Assembly (NCBI GenBank): GCA_022702705.1
Contig: CM040424.1
Coordinates: 74,088,709 to 74,152,708, forward strand
Direction of reading: 5' to 3'
Source of the DNA: Papilionanthe hookeriana x Papilionanthe teres
Taxonomy: Eukaryota; Streptophyta; Magnoliopsida; Asparagales; Orchidaceae
Length of the DNA stretch: 64,000 bases
This document shows, one piece after another, positions 25,410-34,750 of this stretch. Numbering within the stretch: the stretch's first letter is position 1; each line of letters opens with the position of its first letter. Made by a program: the position numbers and the translations under genes. A model generated the notes under the pieces. The model was not told where the DNA came from. It ran no database searches and saw nothing but the letters and a program-made list of their open reading frames with translations.

Positions 25410-26275
25410 TATGACACTAATAACGCATGTCTGGCGTTAATAACGCAAGTTAAAGTTGGTGTCTATACTGGGTTATTTATATAATTTTGTGAGCAAAATC
25501 TTACCTAATTATTTCTAATCAATTATATACCAAACTCAAATAATACGTGAATAACACGCGGGTAATACGCCAATAATACATAACTCGCAACGTGTTTAAC
25601 AGCTATTACTTAATAAGTTATATTACTTTTCCCATTAATAAAAATAAATTTGAGTGCTTAAATTCTGTTATTTATCTATATCATTGTGTCATAACCTTAA
25701 GAATACGTCAAAAAAAGCTGAATACTTCAAAAACATTTGAATAACACACAAGTAACCCGTGAGTAATACACAAGTAACATGCTGACCTATATTAGGGAAT
25801 ATTTCCCGTGTTATTGCGTTACCGCGCATCTATGTAAGGGAATATTCCCTGAGTTACTCTGCGGCGATTAATCGTGTTAATGTGTTACCGCGCGTTACTC
25901 TGCCGATTAATCTCCGACTTCCGTGTTATTTCACGAGTAATCGTAGATTCCCCGTGTTATTGTGTGTTATTCCCCGCAATTACGTAATACAATGTGTTAC
26001 CTGAGTGTTATCCCCGTATTATTTTGCAATATTCTGCTTTATTCGCTGGTTGCTATGAGTTATTCTGTCTTATTAAATTATTTGGACCATGTTATCAAAC
26101 TTCATCACATTCTGTTTACGTGCTATACTGCATATGCCCATTTGATCAGTGCAAATACGTGTTATTCTGCATTTTTCTGCATTATTGGGCGTTATTGTTA
26201 CCATGTATTAGTTTCTTGTGTTATTCGTGTGTTTTTAACGTGTTACTGTGTGTTATTATTAGTTATTCACATATA
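25410..26275. repeat. Convergent AATAACAC/GTGTTATT tract between the two MULE-B genes
   Basis: About 25,410-25,790 reads AATAACAC on the plus strand; about 25,800-26,275 reads GTGTTAT(T/C). The switch point contains two GGGAATATT(T/C)CC words (25,796 and 25,840). The arms are complementary in character, so either strand could fold back. Confidence 0.88.
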
Positions 26276-26375
26276 CAGTCAAAAATAGTACAGACATAAA
26301 CAAATATACACAGAACCAATAAATTAGTAAAGACATATACAAATATACAAATATACAAATGTACAAATGTACAAG

Positions 26376-29300
26376 TTAATGTTGTTCCCTTCTCAACGCA
26401 CAAATATCATACACAAACTCAGCCCTAAAGCGTTCCATTTCGTTCTGCCACTTTTGATGCTGGCTCCAATCCACCTCCTTTGCATCAACCAGTGTTTCCA
26501 TATACTTGCAGACGAACATGTCGCAGTCAACACTATTCCGTTGTGATGGCATCTTACGAACTATAGATACTCCCCTTTTCCTTATGTTGGCCCTGAATAA
26601 GTGTGCGGCATCTGTACCAAATAGGTCGATCTGCATAATTGGTGAAGCAATTAATTGTTATTTATGACGTGTTAATTGAAACAATTAATTGTTAGCTGGG
26701 TTGATGTGTTTTTTAGGCACTTACAACTTGTTGAGCGTAGTCCTTATGAATTGGATTCAGCAAAGAATCATATATTCTCCATTTTTTCAATTCTAAGTCT
26801 AGCAACAACAAAATCCAATGCTGATTATGGACGACATGAATCAATATAAAATCTGAATTTTTAATAGTTTGCTTCGTGATATGGTCAAGAAATGATGCCC
26901 TATTATACTTCCTATTCACCTACAAAGGTTCATATTGTTAGTGTATGTTAATTACTCATACGACTTTAAAGTGTGTTAGTTTAGTAGTTACCCAATATTG
27001 CGACGAAACATATAAGTACGGCCGGTACAAATCAGGTCTCATTTCTGTTCTCCGGCGAAGTAAAGAGGCGAACATGTTAACGTGCTCGTTTCCTAAACAC
27101 TTATTCAGCAGGATATCTTCAAGACTAGTACGGTCAATGAGAACCCCGTGCATGCTAATTATAATATCGCTTCTGCATCGTGCAGTAGGCCAGTTAATGT
27201 TAATTGAAAATTACTCATGCTAATTTAAATTGTGATGATAATTTACTTACGGTTCGGTGTACTTCGCAATGCAGTTATCAATTACGTCCCGCATTTCTAC
27301 TGGTATCAGTGATCTACCAGGAAACTCAAGAAATGGAACCGCAAGATGCGAACCTACAGAATAAAACAATACGTGTTAACCATAATGGCAGATATTAATG
27401 ACCATGGTTTTAATTGGGGAGATCGCTTTGAATTGGTACAACTATAGCATATTGATCTCCATCGTCGCTGTCGCTCGGGCTGGATATTATTACTCTCCCA
27501 CTTGGCTCCATTATTTATTCATGTCCTGATTGGCCCTCTTGGGTATCGCCTTCTTGTGCATGTTCCGATTGGCCCTCTTGGGTATTGCCTTCTTGTGCAT
27601 CTACTGACTGGCCCTCTTGGCTATCGCCTTCTTGTGCATCAATTTGTACAGTGGGTGTCAAAAGACGGGTCTACGTAAATTAATTTTTAAATGAGACATT
27701 AGATGAATTTATATAATGGATACAAGATATATTTCATACTCACCGAATGTGACAGAGACTCAAGAACACCCTTGATTGTACGTTCTACTTCATCAGGGTC
27801 TTCATTCACGGTCTCATCACCGACTACATCTTCAGTGTTGCATGTTCTCTCCTGTGTAGGAGGTTCCTGTACAGCAGACTCCTGTATAACATGTTCCTCT
27901 ATAGCAGGTTCTTGTACTGCAGTTTCCTCAAATGCAGGTTCCTCGAAATGCAGGTTCCTGCATCTGCGAGTTCCTGCACTGCAGGGTTCTGCCTCGCACC
28001 GCGATTCATGTGTAGGCTGCTTCCCGCACCGCTTGCGGATTCATGTGTAGCGAGTTCCTGTAGAGCATTTGTAGGATACCGAACAACGACACACGAACTC
28101 TCTTCCTCCTCCGGAATTGGTACTTTGACACAGGAGCAGCCCTCTTCAAAGAACCACTGCTGGACTTCTCCTTTGGGATAGTGGAATGGCTGGTACTCGT
28201 CCCTGTTTGCTTAACCGCTTTGTCGGTTTTATCTTCAACTAACCTATGAACCATCCGTGATAGGTTATTCATTTGTTCACTCAAATCAGTCTGCATTTTT
28301 TTATATCACGAGTTCTTCTTGCCGATAACGACAACATCTGTAGCACTCTGCTGTCTTCGTCCCCTCCTGTGTAAGCAGCCACTGGAGTGGCATCACTTGA
28401 AACTATTGTGCCTCTCCCATATGGACCAGCCGGATTTTCTTGTTGTGGGATTTGCCTGGCAGGACTGGGCTGTCCCTGATTTGGATCTGACAGCAGTTCG
28501 AGCTCGTCATCTGTTACTTCTAAAAAGCTGTCATGAACCTACATTCCAATGTGAAAGACAGGTAATTTATACAGCTACAATAACAAGTAAGACAGGAACA
28601 ACACGTGAATTGTCATAATCAAATAATTTTCTTACCTGTGCTTGATCAAGCCTCTTAAAGGCTTCATGAATTTGTTGAGCAGACAGGCCATGCTTTGTTG
28701 GCCATCTCGACGAGCGAGGTCTAGCCTCAAGAACAGCAGGATTAATAACGGCCGTGTGCTCATAAAACCATATCTATGGATTTGTAAAAGGGACAAACAA
28801 GAATGAAAATGGTTAATACATGAAAAGAAAAGGATCAAAGGGAGATAAGTTTAACATTCCCATGAATTACTTACAGATAACAGAAATATAAAACCTTGAA
28901 TGTAACCTAATGATTTATTCATGTCTTAGTTTTTTACGGTACGTGTTCAATTGATTGTGGATCATCTCACATATGGCAACAGACCAATTAAATGAGGTGA
29001 AAGTTTCTACATTCGTAGCGAAGACAACAAGCTCTACAGGCACATGAAAATTACTTGAAGGAAAGAATAAATTAGTCAGTATGAACTTCAGATATAACTC
29101 CTCGAAGCGAGGCGTTGTAGATCGTTCTGCAAAAAAGTTAGTTAGTTGCTCCTTCAATTTTCTCGCATCCAAGTCGGACAATGGACTATTCTTCCATGTA
29201 ACGGGCTCGCCTCTATTTGGCATTCCTACTATCAGAGCCACATGGTCAACATGCAATTTCACCTCTTTTCCACCCATACGGAAGAGTCTCCATGACGATC

Positions 29301-29440
29301 CCGAGCATCTCAGAATGTGCAGTGTCAGGACATTGTCCTGTGGATATGCTGGCATATCGAAGAAAGTAAAGACTCTCATCTGTTTTAGATTATCAGCTGT
29401 CTCCTCCGAAATGAGATCTCGGACGCGTGTCCAAAGCACT
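26376..29440 (-). CDS. Ulp1-like cysteine protease gene of MULE-B, several exons
   Basis: C48-family protease (Ulp1/SENP fold), predicted to cleave SUMO or a ubiquitin-like protein; substrate unknown. Last exons with GT-AG borders: 26,376-26,630, 26,725-26,919 and one starting at 26,992. The His segment reads HNQHWILLLLDL (His codon 26,818-26,820), the Asp lies in RIYDSL, and the Cys segment reads PSQRNSVDCDMFVCKYME (Cys codon 26,523-26,525). Thus His, Asp, Gln and Cys are all present; the Gly usual after DC is Asp. Upstream are an acidic linker with tandem repeats, exon 28,636-28,773 (IWFYEHTAVINPAVLEARPR), and an N-terminal plant-mobile-type domain at 28,915-29,439. Breaks: a stop near 27,517, a frameshift near 28,290 and one near 28,912. 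The protease domain is intact but the full gene probably is not. Exon 1 is not resolved. Confidence 0.78.
27523..27639 (-). repeat. Three 39-bp tandem repeats in the protease linker (13-residue unit)
   Basis: Units at 27,523-27,561, 27,562-27,600 and 27,601-27,639. On the minus strand they encode near-identical units of the type AQEGDTQEGQS. Acidic and glutamine-rich, in frame with each other. Confidence 0.88.
27840..27990 (-). repeat. Second degenerate tandem repeat in the protease linker
   Basis: Recurring (A/G)GTTCCT(G/C) words every 24-30 bases. They encode short QEP/EEP-A-x-E units on the minus strand (for example AVQEPAIEEHVIQES) before the EDPDEVERTI segment, which is conserved with MULE-A. 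Confidence 0.7.
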
Positions 29441-29514
29441 CTTCTTGCAGGATGGACGACATCTACGATTGAATGTCCGTGCGCTCATAATCTTGTAAAT
29501 AGAGAAAAAGTTTA

Positions 29515-29950
29515 GTAACACATTAATAATATTTTTGTGTTACATTTGACTACTCTAACAACGAGTAACACACCAATAATACATCGATAACACGGAAATA
29601 ACACATGAGTAATACATTACTAACACATGAATAACACATTAACATCACATTGATAACACAGAAATAACAGAAATACCACATGAGTAATACATTAGTAATA
29701 CATAGATAACACATTAATAGCACACCAATAATGCATTGATAACACCTAAATAACAAGAAAAACACATGAATAACACGAGTAATACATTAGTAATACATGA
29801 GCAACACATGAGCAACACATGAGTAATACATGAATAACACTGATAGCAACTAAATATCACAAATAACACATGAATAACACATGCGTAACACAGTAGTAAC
29901 ACTTGAATAACACAACCCAAAAATAACACAGAAATAACAATAACAAAAAC
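29515..29950. repeat. AATAACAC tract (MULE-B, right tract)
   Basis: AATAACACAT and AATAATACAT units on the plus strand, i.e. GTGTTATT in the sense of the protease gene. It lies just upstream of that gene's N-terminal coding part, probably in its 5' intron. A short reversed arm follows at 30,062-30,125. Confidence 0.88.
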
Positions 29951-30125
29951 ACTGAACATAATATCAATAGGGCATCTATGATGCACAGATTACATCAAAA
30001 AACACGAGCGATGGACATACCACCAACAACTATAAGGTTACTCTTGTCTAAATCACGAGTTTTCTATGTATTATTCATCACTGTTAGTTGAGTTATTCAT
30101 GTATTACTCATGTGTTATTACTTCT

Positions 30126-30456
30126 ATTCATGCAGACAGATGAATATTATTACGGCAGTGGAGAAGGCCTAGGGTTATTTGAATTGATAGATTCATCTTA
30201 TTGCAGAAAAAAACTGAAGATACCTGGATTTTATCGAACTGCTGGATGCCATTGTCCTTGCGCGGCGAAGAAATTTTCAGGGCGGTGTGCTGTTCTCACC
30301 AATGCAGGTGCTGAGTCCGGACGAGGAAGAAGTACCTGGATTTTGCCCTAGAATTGTTTCGGCGAGGAAGAAGTGTTCCGGCGACGAAGATGAATCGAAA
30401 TGAAATAAATTTTATTATTTATTTTCGCGAAACGTTCGAAAGTAATTTTTCGAAAC
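30126..30456. other. MULE-B right subterminal region
   Basis: GC-richer sequence between the right repeat tract and the TIR. By position it should hold the first exon and promoter of the minus-strand protease gene. No start codon could be assigned with confidence. Confidence 0.4.
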
Positions 30457-30602
30457 GTCGCGGGTTGGATTCGGGCCGGGCCGCGCGAAAAATCTCGCGG
30501 CGAATCGATGTGGCATAGGTGGAGACGCCTTCGTCACGTGTCAATCTACCGTTGGACTCCGCATGTAAAAATAAGTGCGGAATCCGAACGCAATATTTCG
30601 CC
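30457..30602 (-). repeat. Right TIR of MULE-B
   Basis: Reverse complement of the left TIR with about 11 mismatches. Ends ...GCAATATTTCGCC. Confidence 0.95.
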
Positions 30603-30611
30603 CTCCGCTTG
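30603..30611. repeat. Right 9-bp target site duplication of MULE-B
   Basis: CTCCGCTTG, identical to 21,563-21,571. Confidence 0.93.
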
Positions 30612-31890
30612 GCTGGTAACTCGAACGGTAGTTTTCAAAAACTTCTCATTTGCCTAAAAATTATACACGCAGGAATATCAAATAACCCAGTTTTAGAAGA
30701 ATTCTCCAGAGGAGTTCTCGATTTGACAGGTACTTTCAAGAAATGACCGTGCCCCAAAGTCCTACCTTCCTGAGCTCCGACAATATTGATAATGTCGACC
30801 ACAATAATAAAATGCATGCATCACACAGTTTTTTTTTTTTATTACAATACACAACGCCAAATGAATAGTAAAGTGGATGTTTGGTGCTTTGGTAACAAAT
30901 GATCGGGATGGGTTAATTTAAAAATGAGGAAGCTTCGGGCCGGTTTTAAAGCTCAAGCATGGCTTCTGTGAAGGGACTCTGGAGGGCAACAGGGCTTCGG
31001 CTTCGTGCAAAGCTAGGGCAGAGAAGTGATCGTAGGTTTTGGTGGGTCTCTGTGATGGGAAAAAGGAGTTCGGGCCTCTGCTGACGAGCGATCACGTCAC
31101 TACCTTCCTGGTTATCACTAATCGCGATCGTGGGGAATTTGGGCAGGACAGGAGTAGGCAAGGGCTTCCGACGTGCGGCCTACAGGAGCGATGTGGGAAA
31201 TCGTGGCACAAAGAGGATGAATCAGCAGAGCGGCAAGGGGATCACGACACAGTTGTGGCTCGATTTCTCGAGAAGAAGAAGGAAAGGACAGGATTGGCCG
31301 GGGGATCAGTGCGACAGGGAAGGCTTCGACCGCCTGGCGTATGAAGACAAGGAAGGCACTGTGCAGGAATCTAAGGACTACGACACAGATCCCAAATAGG
31401 AGAGGTATTTGTGGCTTGATACAATAGAGACGAAGCAAAGGATTCGGGCAAGATAGAGTGCAGGTCGCACGTGAAATAGTGGTGTGAAACAATAGAAGAG
31501 TAGGTGTGCCTAATCAGGAAAGAAGAAGAAGAACGGCTTATACAGAAGAATAATATGGGAATTACACACTACGATAGGGAATGGAGGAGGTGTGCAGTGG
31601 TTTTACGTGAGAAAGAAAACAAAGCACAATAACTTACGATTTCGTGCAGGCTTTGGATCGTAGATGATGACGAGGGATTGATCGCAAGAGAGGGCTTCGG
31701 GATTCTGTGTGGTTTTCAGTCTACAGATCGAGAGACAGTGCGGATGAATCAGATTACCCCTTGGGAGTAATTAACGCATTCGAGTGTGCTCCAGCAGGCG
31801 TGAAGAGGTAAGTAATTAATTAATTTTATTATTTTATTTATGTATTTATTTATTCTTTTTCCATTTAATCACAGGGCCAACAAATGCCCC
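30612..31890. other. GC-richer intergenic block, unidentified repeat suspected
   Basis: From about 30,900 to 31,810 the sequence is distinctly richer in G than its surroundings on the plus strand, with recurring AGGGCTTC(G/C)G(A/G) words. It ends at a splice-donor-like GAGGTAAGT at 31,806, followed by A/T-rich text. This resembles a retroelement leader or LTR, but no PBS, paired LTR or protein was found. Frames open on both strands have no family resemblance. Confidence 0.35.
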
Positions 31891-32791
31891 CCAATAAATG
31901 TGACGCGCCTTGAGCAACTATCTAATTAATTAATGATCAGATGGCAGATAGTTTTGATGATTCCACCTAAGATAATGATCACATGTGTAGAGTTTCTTTG
32001 AAGAAAAAATTATCTCATGAAATTGATTATCATTTCAAATCTAATATCATGATAATGTTAATTAGTGTTTTAATAGCTTTATTTTTTAACTTTGTTTGTT
32101 GTGTTACTGTTTACTGAGATGCATGTTTAGTCGTAACATTCAAACTTATGAGTATTTTCTGGATTTTGTATTTAATTTTTGTTTTCATGGATGAATTATT
32201 CAACCTGAACTGGTTCCGTTATAAACAACATAATAGTAATTGGGCAGAAAGATTTTTTTTTTTTTTTTTTATAAACAGTTGTTGTACAAGTGCACAAAAC
32301 AAATATAGACACAATTTCCCCGTAATAGCTTTTGCGCAGTAGTTTCCTAACACGGATGCTGCGCAATAACTTTTTAAAAAGCTATAGCTAGCCCAACCAG
32401 ACCCTTTAAGTGTTAGTTAAGAGAGGATGGACGATTGGCATAGACCAATGATTACCGAGAAATTGAGTGTTCTTTATATTAGACTTCATGAAGGTGATGC
32501 CTTCTTTTTATTGTTTGATATTATTCATTATTTTAATTTTTTTGACTTGTTAAAAAAGGTTGTGTAGTTTAAACAAGAGTTTCTATTTTTTGTTTTTTAT
32601 GAGTGTATGGTAAATCATGCTGGTCATATAATAATTTTAAGGTTTTTGTTCCATAATTTCTAATACATCTTTTAAACGTCTGGAAAAAGTAGTTCAAACA
32701 AATCGATGTTTTTCTAAAAATAAAATATATTATATTATGAATAAAATCCAAATTTTCTTAATTCATATACATAAACGGTGCTTCCCAACCA
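31891..32791. other. Upstream region of DVR
   Basis: AT-rich, with an uninterrupted T run at about 32,252-32,270 that may be the tail of a small retroelement in minus orientation. AT-only words near 32,722-32,740 could serve as TATA elements. No gene seen. Confidence 0.4.
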
Positions 32792-34117
32792 ATGCTTTCC
32801 ATCGTCATGTTATCCTCTTCAGTTTTCTTCCAACCTTGCCCTCTACTCTCATCTCACAGATCCATTCAGATGTCCCTCCGCTTCTCCTCCCCTTCCAACT
32901 CCCTTCTTCACTCCCACTCCCACGCCAATTTCATACCCCACCACTTTTCCACTCCCATTCTCCTCCACATCTCACCCAAATCCAAAACTTCATCCCTAAA
33001 GGTCACCGCCGCCGCCGCCGCCGCCGCTGCCTCGCCGCCGATGACGTCCCAACCCACAACCGCTCCTTCCTTCCGCAGCAAACCGCCCCACCAAGTAAAC
33101 ATTCTCGTCGCGGGTTCCACTGGCTACATCGGCAAATTTGTCGTCAAGGAGCTGTGCCGTCGTGGCTTCAACGTCATCGCCATCGCTCGCGAGCGCAGTC
33201 GCGATGAAGCGATCCGTCAGCTCACCGGCGCCACCATCTGCTTCTCTGACGTCACCGATCCCGCCGCATTGGAGCGCTCCCTCGACTCCCTCGCCCTCCC
33301 AATTGACGCAGCCGTCTCCTGCCTAGCCAGTCGTTCCGGCGGCATACAAGATTCCTGGAAAATCGACTATGAAGCCAGCCGTAACAGCCTTGCCGCCGCC
33401 CGCCGGCTTGGCGCCGGTCACTTCGTTCTCCTCTCCGCCATCTGCGTCCAGAAGCCACTGCTCGAGTTCCAGCGCGCCAAGCTCAAGTTTGAAGCCGAGC
33501 TAGTCGACGAGAAGGCCAGAGATCCCACTTTTAGCTACAGCATTGTTCGGCCGACGGCGTTCTTTAAGAGCCTGGGCGGACAGGTGGAGACGGTGAAGGA
33601 TGGGAAGCCTTACGTGATGTTTGGAGACGGCAAACTGTGTTCTTGTAAGCCCATCAGCGAGCAGGATCTCGCTTCATTCATCGCAGATTGCGTGGTGGAC
33701 GAGAGCAAGGCCGGAAAGGTTCTTCCGGTAGGCGGTCCGGGAAAGGCATTGACGCCGATGGAACAGGGAGAGATGCTTTTCCGGCTGCTCGGCCGGGATC
33801 CCAAGTTTGTGAAGGTGCCCATAGGTTTGATGGATTTTGTGATCATAGTTTTGGAGTTTTTGGCGAAAATATTTCCGGCCATGGGGGATGCGGCGGAGTT
33901 TGGGAGGATTGGAAGGTATTATGCGGCGGAGAGCATGCTGGTTTTAGATGAGGAGACAGGCCAGTACAGCGCTGAGCAAACGCCTAGCTACGGCACCGAT
34001 ACACTCGATGAATTCTTTGCAAGAGTAATTAGGGAGGGGATGGCAGGCCAAGAACTGCGGGAGCATAGCTTTAATTTGCAGGGTGAAAAATCGATCAACA
34101 CATCTTTAAAAAATTAA
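32792..34117 (+). CDS. DVR: Divinyl chlorophyllide a 8-vinyl-reductase, chloroplast
   Basis: Reduces the 8-vinyl group of divinyl (proto)chlorophyllide with NADPH to give the monovinyl pigment used for normal chlorophyll; acts in plastids. Intronless, 441 codons. Residues 1 to about 97 are rich in Ser, Pro and His and poor in acidic residues, as expected of a transit peptide, and include an alanine run (73-80). The Rossmann NAD(P) motif GSTGYIG is at residues 108-114. Further family signatures are AAVSCLASRSGGIQDSWKID, HFVLLSAICVQKPLLEFQRA, YSIVRPTAFFKSLGGQ, CKPISEQDLA, VGGPGKALTP and GRYYAAESML. The mature part matches the plant DVR (PCB2) family end to end without a break. In-frame ATGs at 32,807 and 32,870 could be the true start; the first gives a slightly long leader. 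Confidence 0.96.
   Translation: MLSIVMLSSSVFFQPCPLLSSHRSIQMSLRFSSPSNSLLHSHSHANFIPHHFSTPILLHISPKSKTSSLKVTAAAAAAAASPPMTSQPTTAPSFRSKPPHQVNILVAGSTGYIGKFVVKELCRRGFNVIAIARERSRDEAIRQLTGATICFSDVTDPAALERSLDSLALPIDAAVSCLASRSGGIQDSWKIDYEASRNSLAAARRLGAGHFVLLSAICVQKPLLEFQRAKLKFEAELVDEKARDPTFSYSIVRPTAFFKSLGGQVETVKDGKPYVMFGDGKLCSCKPISEQDLASFIADCVVDESKAGKVLPVGGPGKALTPMEQGEMLFRLLGRDPKFVKVPIGLMDFVIIVLEFLAKIFPAMGDAAEFGRIGRYYAAESMLVLDEETGQYSAEQTPSYGTDTLDEFFARVIREGMAGQELREHSFNLQGEKSINTSLKN
33000..33030 (+). repeat. (GCC)n run inside the DVR transit peptide
   Basis: About nine GCC-type codons in a row encode the alanine run at residues 73-80. A coding trinucleotide repeat of this sort can vary in length among individuals. 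Confidence 0.85.
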
Positions 34118-34750
34118 TTCTTGTAACAAGAGGATTCCTGTATCCTAATGCAATTACTTTTCATACAATTCCTGTTTCTGGGCATATATGGGACGCAGAT
34201 TCGACCACTAATAAGCTTCTTCTTCATATTAATTGATGAGTGTAGTGTGTTCGACAATCACTAAAAAGCTCCAACCAAGCCTATTCAATTCAGTTTAATC
34301 TATTCAGGGTTACTTGGACCATGTTTTGATCAATCTAAGCAGCCATGAAATTAAATGCGATATACCCTGTTTTGAAAGGGTTGATCATAGGCATCAACTC
34401 AATCAAATCAAGTTAAAGGAGCTGCAACTATTTGGTCATTGAATGTTCTCCTTTTAACTTCATGCTTTCACGTCATCACGGCACCAGAGCGAAACTGAAC
34501 TAAAAATGAACTAAAAATGTTCAGTACCACGACAATCTTATCCATGAAATTAGTAAATAATAAGAGGCAAAGCAAAATTATCATCTATCGTTGCTTGTAT
34601 GGCATTGTCCACCCCAATTAAATACAGTTTCAAAAATAAAAAAATGTGAATAGAACAGAACAGTTTACTACTGAAATCAACGAACGTAGTCAGTTCCTCG
34701 CCCGATCAGGACCCAGATGGCCATTTAAAATAAATTTAGCACATGTCAAG
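34118..34750. other. Convergent spacer between DVR and P4H
   Basis: 633 bp separate the two stop codons, which face each other. The spacer must hold both 3' untranslated regions. No hairpin terminator is expected in a nuclear gene and no other feature was found. Confidence 0.5.

Larger units (their letters stand above)
21572..30602. mobile_element. MULE-B: 9.0-kb Mutator-like element with FAR1-type transposase and Ulp1-like protease
   Basis: A fully bounded element of 9,031 bp. Its ends are 146-bp TIRs of about 92 percent identity and it is flanked by a perfect 9-bp duplication. Inside are two convergent genes: a FAR1/MURA-type transposase (+, 21,845-~24,900) and a Ulp1-like cysteine protease (-, ~29,500-26,376). 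AATAACAC repeat tracts lie in the 5' introns and in the middle. Plant MULEs carrying ULP genes are known (Kaonashi-type elements of Arabidopsis, CUMULE of melon). The transposase has stops, so the copy looks non-autonomous now, but its borders are well kept. Confidence 0.92.

Noticed and set aside
31118..31492. 124-codon minus-strand frame and overlapping plus frames in the G-rich block
   Set aside because: Several frames are open at once because of composition, and no conserved motif is seen.
33252..33882. Minus-strand open frames overlapping DVR
   Set aside because: Antisense shadows of a high-GC coding sequence whose plus frame is a full, conserved enzyme.
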